A DNA stretch of 64,000 nucleotides from Lepturacanthus savala. Taxonomy: Eukaryota > Chordata > Actinopteri > Scombriformes > Trichiuridae. Of the stretch, positions 46,497-59,676 are shown piece by piece. Under the pieces are notes generated by a model. That model saw nothing but the letters and a program-made list of their open reading frames with translations. It was not told where the DNA came from and did no database searches. The translations under genes were made by a program, and so were the position numbers. Numbering within the stretch: position 1 is the stretch's first letter; each line of letters opens with the position of its first letter. The stretch is taken from NCBI GenBank assembly GCA_030544235.1, contig CM060471.1, forward strand, positions 8,272,848 to 8,336,847, written 5' to 3'.

Positions 46497-47099
46497 ACAT
46501 AGTGGCTGTGATGTGTCAGACTAAAGCTGGGACAGAATTTAAATGTATTAAACAGTTTAACTGATTTTCCTTTTTATGCAGCCAGAACATGACTCAGCAT
46601 CTCTGAAGGCAACGTTCACTCCAACAGCTGATCTCACTTTTAACAACAGTTACTATGGTCTTTGTTAATAGTGTAATGCTGAGTCATCTCACTCGTGCTT
46701 GTACCAGCTGTCGTCACCATCACCATAACACTTGAGGGGAATAAGTGCTTAACTTGTATTGCTCCTTTAACACTGTAGGTTTGCTGTTTATTATACGAGT
46801 GAGATTCATAGGACGACACACAGGCGTCATTTTGTTTTTCCACTTGAAGTTTGTGTCCGGTTGATTCGTGCAGCAGCACACGTCCATGATTCTGTCAATG
46901 GCAGCAACGTAAAACAGCAGCTGACAGAACAGAACAGGCAAAAAAAAATAAGAGCATGAGTTCTGATGTCCAGACGAGGCTCAGCTGCACAACTATGTTC
47001 CGTCCCTTCTTATTCTCTCCTGCTTCCTTCTTCCTGTTCAGTCTTTGACTCACTGCTGGTGCCCAAAGTCAAAAAAAAAAGAGATGAAGCATGCCAGGA

Positions 47100-47126
47100 T
47101 CAAATCTTCATGCCGAGCTTGGCTTT
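47100..47126 (-). CDS. fmn2: fmn2 last coding exon (KAKLGMKI and stop)
   Basis: Acceptor GTGTTCTCTCCACAG, then eight codons and TGA at 47,102-47,100. It corresponds to the KAKISMKT end of human FMN2, part of the Spire-binding tail. It is too short for an ORF search and rests on phase 0 and homology. Confidence 0.85.
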   Translation of the reverse strand, partial: KAKLGMKI

Positions 47127-50100
47127 CTGTGGAGAGAACACATCACAACATCACAGGTTAATCTGATTTAATCCACAACCTGTGGACTGAGAAACACCTG
47201 CCTGATCCTCCACTGTCATCTTGCTCCATGAGCGGCTTCAAACTGGTTGTGATGTCACAAATCGTGCATGTTAGAGATCCCATATTGTTCATTGTGACAG
47301 CTCTGATAAAATAAATCTACTGTTTTAAGCTTTGTTTATACAGCAACTTTTTCTGTATTTGTTGTGTTTGTTTTTTTTTGTTTCCATAACAACAGTGTCC
47401 TGAAGATAGTGTTAATTTTGTTGTTAGTAATATTTAGTCAACTGCCATTTGTCTAATCATATTTTAGTCAACGAAAAGTCTTAGCATTTTAGTCTAGTTT
47501 TAGTCAATCATCTTTTTTTAGTCTTTGAAAGCAGAATAATTTCATTCAACATTTAGTTATTTTAGTCTCACTCATCTCACAAAAAGTAGCTTCACATGCC
47601 GAGGAATGTTACGTTAATGTTGCCTGGTCTGATATTCACAGAAATACATTCTGGTTCTGATTTGCTTACTTGATTTTGAACCAATATGATTCAACAACTG
47701 AGGCTCCTTAAGACTATAAACCAGTCTAGATAAAATAATGAGAGGAACAGACAATAAAATATGTTTAAACCACTCTTTTGGTTCCTTATGTACATATAAC
47801 ACGTCCTGATCATGTCCATCATAAACAGCCAGTTCTGTGTGAGATGGGTTTGAAACAGGTAAATACATATTGATCCAGATGCAGCTATGACATCTCAGAT
47901 CAGAAAAACTAAGTTCATTGTTTCAGTGTTTCAGGCAGTGAAACATTTATTGAAACTTTATACTTTATTGAAAAGTTGGTCAGTGACACATCGGTGCGTG
48001 CTCCTCACACATGCTAACTCGGCAATGAGCACAACAGCATAGGAGGAAACAAAACTAACACGCAAAAAATTAAATTTTGGACTGTAATCTAAAAGTCTTT
48101 GCTGAAAAAAGAAAGAGACATTTTATTATGTTTTATTCAATGAAGTAGGTTTCGCCTCATCTTTTTTCGTCACCAAAAAATGCCTGTTACCGGTAATTTC
48201 ATCACAGTCAGTGTTTAAGGACATTGATTTTGTCTCATTTTCTGCTTCTTTTTTTAGAGAATTGTTTCTAATAAAATGTTGGATGAATTATGAATTACAG
48301 CTGCCAAGTTCTTAATTTACTAATACATCCTTTCTGAACAAATTGAGTATGCAGGCATGTGGTCACTTTTACTGGTGTCACGCTGCAAAGATACACAGCG
48401 AACTTTTACAGACTTTACAGATCATCATGCACAAACATCAGTATCAAAATGCTGAGAACACACTGTGGGTTTCACGAAGGAACAGAATAAAAACCCATTT
48501 CAGTATAGTTTCAACTCTTCTCTAAGCTTCTCTTGAACCTACCTCTCTACATTATGGGATCCTAAACATTTCCCACCATACATCTCCATTTATAAAACAA
48601 CCTCCAACTAATCTTTTTATAAATGATAGCTGCAGTTTATAAGCTATTGATTGTCAATGATTCTCATATGTAGAGGTGGACTCACAATGCCAGAGGCGTG
48701 TTTGGGTTTGACGCTGTAGGAAGCTTTTTCCTTGGCCTGTCGGAAACACTCTTCTGCTGCTTTTAACCTGCACAAACACAAAGGTTCACGCATTTATTGT
48801 GATTATCAGAACGTAATTCAATGTATAGCTTTGAGAAAGAAAGAACAGGAAATGGAACATTAACGTGCTGACATACCTCTCCTTGAGAATGAGTTTGTTC
48901 TCTTTCTTCCAGTGGTCCTTGAAGTCGGAGGAAAACTCGTGCCAGACAGAGAAGAGTGTGTTGGGTGAAACCTCCTTCTCTCCGGCTTTGGCCTTCACTG
49001 AGAAGAACACTGTGAGCTCCATGAACCTTGACAGGAAACAATCTCAGTTTAACTCAATGCAAGTGGCATTTTTCTCCATGTGTAGAAAGACAATATGATT
49101 CCTAGGTAATGAGAATACACTTATAGCTGCATCAGTAAACACCTAGTTCCGTCACAAATTGATTACTCAGTGCGTTAGCACACTTAGATAATGTGATTGG
49201 AATCGTTTTTACTCTGGCATGTATTCGCCTTAGTCTGATTGAAGCTGGACAATGCCTGAGCACATGCTCCACAACAGAAGAGACAGGACACAGTGGAGCA
49301 AAGAAGACGCCAGAACTAGCCAAGTAAAGAGAAAAAAGAAAAAATGGCGCTAGCACCAATTCAATGTATTTTCACACATTGCGACCAGCATGTATGATTG
49401 ATTAAAAAGAGAGAGAGAGACAAACATCAACCAAACAGCAGACAAGAGCGTCTGGTTGGGAAATGTAATTGAGAATTTATTAACCTTATTAAGTTGATTA
49501 TATTCAGTTTTTTACAAGGTGACAGAAAAGTCAATAGATATACACTCATATTCACTGAGAAGAACACTGGCTGTATGGCTGTATTAAACTGCTGAAACAA
49601 CATGTGACAATCAGAAGTAGCTAAATAAATAAAGCAGAATTAATACAGAAGGCATAAGTCAGCATCTGTCAGTCAGATTTCCCTGAAGAAATCTGACTGA
49701 CAGATGCTTTTCCCCGAAGAACAGTTTATACAAGAAAGGCACTGGGAGCGCAGACGTCCGCTAAGCATATTGTGACTTCCACACAACATTGCTGTCCTAT
49801 TCTTATTAAAAATACTAGTATCATTGATAGGCTTAGTGTCTCTGGTGTAATGTGCAAGGAAAACAAGCTCTGCAGGTGCCAGATATCACTACCAGGTGGC
49901 CCCAAACGATGCCGCCTGTTTGAAGGTACATTTACCTTAATGTTGCCAAATAACAGAAAATTCAAAGTGATCCAGAAACCAGGATTTCTTCCCGATCATT
50001 ACCAAAATTTAATCATCTGTTCATGGTACCATTCTGAACATTTGCTAAAAGTTTGCTGAAAATCTGGCCAAAAGTTTTTGAGTTATTTTGTTAACAGACA

Positions 50101-53100
50101 GACAAACAAACACTCACTGTGTGCACGTGGACAAGCTTTATCAGATAATAAATGCATCTAAAACGTATCAGATCCAGTACGATCCTACCATGTGACGGCA
50201 ATGTGTCAACCCTCCCCTAAGGAGGTTAAAACATAACCTCCTTAGGGGAGGATATAAAAATAAAGTAAATACACAAACAAAGCATATCATAGAACATGAG
50301 AAAGGTGAAGGAGCTTGTTCTTACAGCTTGTGAGTGCTGCTGAGTTGAGCTTCCAGAGTCTCCAGTTCACTTTTAGCTGAGAAAGAAATATCAAACATGA
50401 GCCCATGGGGACAGTTTACTGTAAATATTACTAATTCATTTGGTTCGTTGGATTCGTTTGGATGCACAGTATAACAGTTCCATGTGGCGTTTATTTTATA
50501 TTATTACACATACTGTACAGGTAGAGTAGCTGCATGTTACCTTGTGAGAGGAACTCCTCCATCCTGTCTTTGAAAGGCTGCAGGTTTTCTTCATCTGAAA
50601 CTTTACACACCTTCTCCACTTCAGATGTGCAGGCTGGCAACATAATGTTGAAAAAAAAATGAAATCAAGTCTCTCTATAGATCTGCTGTATGCATATCAG
50701 CAGTAATAACAGTAGTAGGCAGATGTGCAGTAGTGGACCAAGCTGGAGTCTATACGTAGTCTACACATAGTACATTGCTACATAGTCAAAATTGTATTGC
50801 CTTGTGTGGACTAAATAATCAAACCAGTGGTGTGAAAGTACCCTAAGTAAATGTGTTATAGAAAAGGAACTGAAAGTGTTTTGCTTGAAGCAAAAGGCGT
50901 CAATTCTGTTTATCTACAACAACGATTGCAAAGATTCTGATATTCTGTTCAAAACAGTAACTCTCAGGATCATTCAGGTGTTTTCTTTGCAGCCTCGTAA
51001 CCATCTAAAAACAGGTGGACATCGAGCATGTTACTGCAGAAACAGTTTGTTCACTGTATTGTAACTTTCTGAACTAAAAGACTTCACTGTGAGACCAAAT
51101 AGAAAATTACAGTAGTGATGCTTTATCATAGTTTTACATGACACAGTGAACATTATTTTTCTGTTTCACACAGTAAAACATTAATTCATTTACAGCTTTA
51201 GAATCTGCTTTAGAAGACTGATATCTGATGTGTATGTGTGTGTGTACATATATATGTGTGTGAGTGCGCATGTGTCTGTCTGTGCTGTGCACATTTGTGT
51301 GTGTGCTGTATGTGTGTGTGTGTATTTTACCTCTCAGGTCTTTCCTGAGTCGGTTCAGATCTTTCTGGAAATCTTCAAACTTCATCTGTGAAGCCTGGAA
51401 CAGGTCGTGAGGTTCAGGAATCGGATAGACACACGTCTCCCGACCAGCATCCTGCATCACAAACAAAACTCATTAACGTTATTAAAATGTTATCTCACTT
51501 CACTACTGAACCTCAGGTATCATAGAAACATTCAGGCAGAAAACAACAGAAATCAACATATTTTGGACATAAATTGTATGCCTCTAAAATGTATTCAAAG
51601 AAACAGTCTTTCTACAAACGGACTTATTGAATAAAAGATTAATCAGATTCATGTTTATAATAAATACTCCTTTTAGTGATTTTTAAAGCATAAATGAACA
51701 TATAATCTGGTTTCAGCTGCTCAGATATGATGATTTCTATCTTTTCTTTGAGGAAGATGATGATGAAGTGAATATTTTGGGGTTTATACACTTAGTCAGA
51801 CACAAGCAGACGACAAAACAATTAACTGAGATGTAGAAAGAAAGGCTTTGAATATGGGCTACAGTAGACAGTATGTGAGATACAAGGAGGGACACAGATA
51901 ACAGTGAATAAAAAAGATGAAAAAGGAGAAAGTCACCTCATCAAAGTGTCTGAGGTAGTACGCAACAATGTAAGACAGAAGACTTCTCACACTGTCCTGC
52001 AGGTGGAGGGAAAACAAGTTGATTATAACAAATCACTTGTAGTAAATAAAAAAGCTGCAAGTATGTATTCAAATATATAAATAAATAGATACCTATACAG
52101 AGAAGAGCTGATGGAGCCGGTGAACTAAAACACTGTATCACTATATATATATTTTAGTTTACAAAAGTACACTTTCGAGTATTCAACAAGTACAGTCATC
52201 TATATACTACTAGTGTATACTTCTCCTCCATATTTTAGTTTACTGAAATATACCTTAAGTAAACTTTTATGAACTTAGAATTATTAAAACATAGTTATTT
52301 GCTATTTTACTTGTTATATATTAAAGGGATAGGTCAATATTTTTGAAAATTTGCCGATCGTCATGATTCCCATAGTCATAGTCAATAGGTGCTTTGTCTT
52401 TTTTTGTTGATACAAGCTGTTTCCAGACCAGTGGAGTATAGTTGCGAGCGAGCTAATGATACTTTTTACACAGTTACCACACTATGAAACAATAACTCCA
52501 ACATTACAACATGTGAAGCAAATAGTCCGGGCTGCTTTCCCCAGTAAGCAATGACTTGATCTTATTTCGTACTTCAATCAAGATGTATTAAGTATTACTA
52601 CTTTGTGGCAGAAAGAAGTAAAAGCTATACTCAAGTACAAGTATAAACTTTAGTTTTGAAGTGTAAGTGTAGATCTTAGTATTAATGTACTTAGTGTTTT
52701 TTCTTTATAATTTTCAGTATTAGCCCAGTATACTTCACTATATTATTCTTAGTATACAAAATATAGTATATAAAAAGTAAACTTCAAGTATACTGCCTCA
52801 GTTTAATATAAAATAAGTATACTTATAGTACACTTGAATAAACTGCTTTTTGCTAAGGGGGTTTTTCACTGACTATGTCATGTCAACATATTATGATCAA
52901 AGTGCACAAACACAATCAGCCAATGAAACCAGGTGAGATTTCTCTTCTGTCTTTACTCACGCTGCTCTTCACGTCTTTGAGTTTAGGGAGGATGTCGAGC
53001 GTGAAGCCATCAGCTTGACCTCTGGTTCGATTTCCTCCGTTCATGAAGTTACCGAAAGCCAGGACCAGACCGAGAACCTGCTTCACCTTCTCACCATTCC

Positions 53101-55652
53101 GCAGAGCCTGACAAAAGATGAAAGGTTTTTACCAGAATATAAAGTTTACTGCTGGAGACGAAGTTCAACATGGAATTTGGTGCAACGTGTACATGAATCT
53201 ATTTTTCTGGATTCTGCGGATCCAGAAATATTTTTGCAAATGAGCTACACTCATTTACTTCTACATATATTTTTCCCACCATTTTGCATTATGGCTGAGT
53301 CTTGAAAGTATGAGTGCTCCGGCAGGTTTGACTCACCTTGCAGACCCTCTGCAGTATGTCCAGCTTCCTTGATATGGACGATATGCACTCAGAAAAGCTG
53401 GACTGGAAGAGGATGCAGAAGACTCTGCCAGAGAAGTTGGGGATGAGGGAGAGCTGGTAGAGAAACCTGCAACACATGGGAAACACCAGCTGATATGCAG
53501 ACCATCTCTCTATTCTTCTGTCTTTACAGAATGATGACACGTGAGGAATGAATCACTCACTGCTCAGGCTTGTCCAGAGGTTTAGTGTTCTCCTTCTCTT
53601 TAGATGACTTGATATGCTTTTCGATCTTGTCTAGCTCGTCCTGCTGAGCCCTCTGTGGGAGAGAAACCAGTAACGGATGTACAACTGAATCACTGCACGA
53701 GCCAGCGTGGATAATAGAAACTAGATGGTATCATCATCAGAAAACATAACTCATCGCTGTAAATCATGAACTGAAACAGTGAACATCACCACAGACACAG
53801 ACAAAAAAAGAACTTTGAACTGAAAATTCCTGAAATCACCACAGCAAACGTGGTTTTAACAGATATGATACCTGTGGAAGATGAGTTTGGTGAGTTCGGT
53901 GATAGGGTTTATGCAGGAATCCTGAAGTTAAATTCAATACTTTCTCAAGATATTTTATTACCGCATTGCCACTTAAAGCTGAATTCAATGTTGCTCGATC
54001 TGTTAAGCCCGAGTAAGATAAATAAATTTTATTTTTAATATAGATATTTTTTTAAATAAATATATATTTTAATATGTATGCTTTAAAATAACTTCATAAA
54101 AATCATTGCAACTGTTACACAACCACATACATAAGTTATTATCACCCATTTACTGTGGTGAAAAGGAAAAACAGTTTAACCACAGGGTGGTGCTGTTCAC
54201 TTATCTACCAGTAAACTACAGCCATGTTTGTAGTTTATTGTCTGCTCTCTGCCTACAGAGAAGCGGTTTCAATGCAACAATTGTAGAGATTTAATCTTAT
54301 TCAGTTCTTCAACACATCCCACTTTCATCTCTCACCACCATGGTGTCAAAGACTAGATAACTGTTACAAACACCTGATAACCTTCACAAACACCTGATAA
54401 CGGTCAAAAACGTCAAATAATGTTACACACGCCAGATAACCATTATAGACCTCTGATACACACAGCAATACAAACAACCAATAACTTAAAAACATAGGAT
54501 AATTGTTTCAAACACCCAATAACCGTTACAAATGCCGGATCATTGTTAGAAACACCAGATATCTTTGTTGCAGATGATGATGATGATGCCATAGAAACCA
54601 GCTCAGGACAGCTGCTCTGTCCAAAAGCTGCCTGTTAAAAACACCAAAAAAACTGTTACGTTGCATAACCATTACAAATGCTGGATAACCGTTACAAAAA
54701 CAATATAACAGTTACAAATATCGAATAACCTTTATAAAAAAGATAACACTTACAAGCACCTGATAACTATTATAAACACTGGATAACAGTTATAAAAACT
54801 CCATATAACTTTGTCACAGATGATGATGATGATGTCACAGAAAGCAGCTCAGGACAGCTGCTCTGTACCACAGCAGCTCGGCAGCTAATAACGTTAGCAC
54901 CATATATGAGATGTTACGGCTTTTTGTTTTAACAAAGTGAACAGTAAAATCCTCTCAGCTGTTGTTGACGTTTAACCACCAACAGTGAAAACTGAATATT
55001 CCTGTTTTGTTTGCTTATTGTGTGGGTTAGTTCCGACCTCCTGCATCCGCATGCTGTGTCATTGTTTTTTGTGTTGGTGAGTGTGTCCTGCTCACATTTT
55101 CATACAAGGCCTGCAGCGTCTCCAGGTCTACTACTGTGTTGTCCAAGTTCAGGATGGCTGACAGAGACAGGGACAAAGAGAGCGCAGTGAGTAATAATGA
55201 TACCAGATATGATCAAATAAAACAGCCGGTAGAAAAGCTACAGGGACAAGGAGGAATAATCTAGGACATCATAAAGTAATAAAGAAACATGTATAAAGTA
55301 ATAAAGAAACAAATAAAGAAGAAGGTAAAAAGCTGATTCTGACGATTCAGTAACAAAGTGCCGAACTCACCATGCTGGATGTCTTTCATATCAAGGTGCA
55401 AGGAGGACATGAGGATTCCTACAGCCTGTGATCGCTTGTTGTTCAGCAGCTTCACAAACTGAAACAAAAACACAGATTCAAATCTAGCAGAAAATTCCTC
55501 ATTCACATGTGTGCTGTATTCACATTAAACATCATGCTGCAACTGGGGAAAACTAATGCAAGAATGCAGAAGACAGTCAATTTAGAATATGTAGGATTTT
55601 ACACTTCACACACAAACAGTAGAGTATGTATACCTTTTATATATGGTGTCAT

Positions 55653-55715
<63 letters not shown>

Positions 55716-58700
55716 TATATAGTTATATTGTTGTTTGACCTTTTCAGCATTTAATCCTGAAGTTTTTTTTATTAAAGCTTGTAGAGAGGCAACAGAAACA
55801 GGAAACGTCAAATCCACTGGTTACCAACCATGTTGACCTCTGACCCCTCATCACAGGTAAGTTACTGATTATTGGTTTGATTCATTTGTTTATCGTTTTG
55901 TCCATTAAATGTTGGAAAATAGTGAAAAATATCTGTTTAAGTTCCCACAGTCCTAGGATGATGTGTTTGACACATCAACAATCCAACCCCAAATATTCAC
56001 TTCATCATCATGTTCCACACAGAAAAGACAGGAGAACACAGACCTGTTTGGCCTTGGACTTGGTGATTGTGTCAGACAGCGGCTGTTTCTTCTCCTTCAC
56101 GGCGCTTTTAGAGAACAACTCTACAAATTCCTCAAAGTCCACATCCGGCTCCTCTATTCCCTCCCACACCAACGAAGAAGAAGCATCCCTGTTAAAAACA
56201 AAACACTCATTTACACGTTGCTTTTCAGCTCTAACGCAGAATCATCTCAATATTCTCGTTGCATTTAACTAATTATTCAGAATAAGTGAACACAAACCTT
56301 ACAGACTGAGAGAATAAATCTATCATGAATCAGAACTACATATTACACATATACAACTTTTGAACTAGCTTTAGAATGGAACAAATAACAGCTTTTATTT
56401 TGTTTGTTTGCGCAAATGTGATTTTTACTATATTATAGCATTTTTTCTTTTTTTTCATTTTATATATCTTTAGACTTTTATCTTTTTCTGCCTGTTTATC
56501 TTTTAATTTTTAGTTATCACGTATTTTTCTCTTTATCTCAATTTTTCTTTTTATCTCAAAAATTCATATTTTTTATCTAATAATTTTGACTTTTGAATCA
56601 AATTTTTTTAAATAATGTTAATATTTTATCTCAGATTTTTTTGTTTTAATATCATAGTTTCCTTTTAATCTCAATATCTCTTAGGCTTTCAATTGATTCC
56701 ATTTGGAATGAAGATGCAGGTAAATTTGACTAAACTGCAACAGGTTGCAGTGATCGTGGCTGCACAGGTTCCTGTCTTTACTTTTTAGCGTGCAGCTGGA
56801 TCCTGGTCCAGTACAGAGGTTTCATGGGTCTGGGCGGCTCCACCACGGCCTTCCTGGGCGGCTTCTCCTGGGTCAAACCCAGAGCGAACAGCCCCAACGG
56901 CAGAGGAGGAGGCAGCGAGCCCAGAGCTCCTGGAAGAGCAGGAGGAATGCAGATCACTCCTGGAGGGGGAGGTGGAGGAGGAGGCCCGCCGCCAGGAGGT
57001 GGTGGAGGTGGAGGAGGTGGTGGTGGGCCTCCCATTCCTGGTAATGGAGGAGGTGGAGGAGGAGCAAGGCCTCCAGGGAGGGGAGGAGGAGGCGGAGGTG
57101 GAGGAGGAGCAAAGCCTCCTGGGAGAGGAGGAGGAGGAGGCGGAGGAGGAGCGAGCCCACCGGGGAGAGGAGGAGGAGGTGGAGGAGGAGGAGCAAAGCC
57201 ACCGGGAAGAGGAGGTGGAGGAGGAGCTAGGCCACCAGGGAGGGGAGGAGGAGGTGGAGGAGGAGCTAGCCCATGAGGGAGAGGAGGAGGTGGAGGAACT
57301 GCTGAACCCGGGGGTAAAGGAGGAGGTGGTGGTGGAGGCGGAGGGGGAGCCACCATCTGTCCTGGTAAAGGAGGAGGCGCTGCTCCTCCTGGTGGAAGAG
57401 GAGGCTGCTGCTGTTGACATGAACACTGGAAGGAGGCGTCCTGCGTGGGCGGAGCCTGTTGGACGGTGTCAGCTCCGCCCACTTCGCTGCAAGGCACTTT
57501 GAACTTAAAGCTGTCGTCCATGGGCGAGGTCTGCACCGACTTGGCCTCCAGGCCGCCGGGCAGAGCCAGAGCCTCAGTCTGCAGGTGGGCATCGCACACG
57601 ACGAGCAGCAGCCCCTCCTCGCCGCCACACTCCCGGTCCGTGGTGGTGGTGCTGGGTCTCACACTGTCCCGGTCCAGCAGGGGGGGCTGCCGCTCCAGCT
57701 CCGCGATCTTAGTCCTGAGGTCCTCGATGGTTTGCTCCAGCTGCTGGATCACGTTGACGTGCTTCTCCTTCAGCGTTGCTGTTTTCAAGACACATTCATC
57801 CTGAAAGTATTAAACGAATAAGCAGCTATAAGCAAGCAGCATATAGAAACATGTCTGATAAATATTTGACACAGTTTTCACGAAAAAGTTCAAAGTTTTT
57901 GCCAGTAAAACACATTTTAGAAGTTGAACAATCACAAGAGGGGGTTACATTAAATCCTCACATTTTATTACTCCAAGAAAGTGGGCGGGGCTTAGCACTT
58001 ATATTATTTTCAAATGATAACAACAAAGCTCATTGGATGAAGTTTTGTTGTTCACATGTTCACATAGGTTCATTTGGTAGAAACCAAGAACTTGAACAGT
58101 TCATACAGCGAAACAGGATGAAAACTAAAAATGTATCTTTTAGTTCATTAAGAATATTATAAAATTTAAATTTTATATTTAAATTTTATAAAATATTATA
58201 AAAGTTGTAATTTAACAAGAAAAAGTATTTTATCATGAAAATATGTTGTCAGGTTGTGTTTTGCAAGGCCTTAAACCATCATTGAAAAAATAAAATCTTA
58301 ACAAGTGGTACACTAAGTCCAATATTTATCTTATTTTTTTCTTGATTTTGATCCATTTAATATTGTTTATAACAAGATGAACATTTTCTTAAAAACAAGA
58401 TTTAATAAATAAAAAAATCACAAAACAAAACATGAAATAAACAATAATATTTGACAATGGAAAAATTGGAATCCAAGATAATTCTACTTAATAACAGACT
58501 TATTGGACCAAAACTGTATATTTTCATCTGTAAATAAAATGTTGCTGTCTATTTTTAAGGCAGCCCAACGGCTATCATTTTACTGTCAGATGTGATTAAA
58601 CATTCTCTCTCTCTGAAAGTGCTTCTACCTATTTCTAATTAAATCAGCAGCAACACAGTTGCTGGACTGAGGTGAGATTCTTGACCCATTAAGCTCACAA

Positions 58701-59629
58701 GATAGCGTCTTCATATTTATTTAATTCAAATCCATCCTGCTCCCTAATTGTTATACTATCAAAGAAGAATTAAATTGTTTTATGTGAGGATACTTTGTGT
58801 AGTTGCAGTCATCTATGCTGCTATATACTAAGCTGTGTTTCACAGAGGTCAGGCTCTAAGAGTAAAATAGAGATAAATAAGTGCTGACCTGACATTCCTG
58901 TCGCTCCATCTGTTGTTGCCTCAAACCCGTGATGGCTGCAGGTTGTTCTGGATGAACAGACACATTATCAGTCAGGTTAGTACAACACAGTTATATAGAG
59001 TTTACTTCTACAGCACATTTCATCATCATTCACAGAGCTTTATATAAAACTGTCAAATCATTAAGAAAAAATGCAAAGCAAACACATTATAAAAGGACAT
59101 AAAGAAACAATTAAACAATCATTATGAATAAAAAAGAGAGGAAAAAACACTAGAATAAAGGTAATTGCACAGTGTAAAAAACAAGTCATTATTTGGTTTA
59201 ATGAAAGGCAGCAGCGAACAGAAAAGTCTTCAGCCTTGATTTTAGAGAACTGGGAGTTGCAGCAGACCTGTTGTTTTATATGTGGAGAATAAACTGAAAT
59301 TTTAATGGTGATGGAATCATGTTGTGTTAAGACACAGGCAAAGACCAATATCCCCCAACGTAAAAGTAAAGATATAGGGATGTGTCCCAGGTACACGTTG
59401 CTTTATTTTAATTCATAGAGCATAAATAGGGAGGAGTAAAAGCATTAAAGTGAAACATATGACAAAAAGTAAACAATACTCAACAAAACCCTAAATTAAA
59501 GCAGACTAAAACTAAACTACTAATACTATATCACCATTCTAGTAAATAATTAAGGTAAGGTAAAAACAATGAAGAAAGATATTATAATATGACCTGAATA
59601 TATGAAAATCTAGATGACTGTGTGTATAG

Positions 59630-59676
<47 letters not shown>

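Larger units (their letters stand above)
34371..47099. other. Intergenic region with no recognised gene
   Basis: No coding exon of a host gene could be supported. Listed separately are SINE-like, LINE and MITE-like repeats, microsatellites and a hairpin. The 41.1-45.2 kb part holds several reading frames of 60-145 codons, none with a recognisable motif. Confidence 0.45.

Noticed and set aside
54355..54870. Possible CRISPR-like array (short repeats with spacers)
   Set aside because: Repeats are diverged, spacing is irregular and the host is an animal; it is an intronic minisatellite.
56790..57502. Long Gly-rich and Glu-rich open frames on the plus strand
   Set aside because: They are antisense shadows of the polyproline FH1 exon of fmn2, which is the strand with conserved motifs and splice signals.
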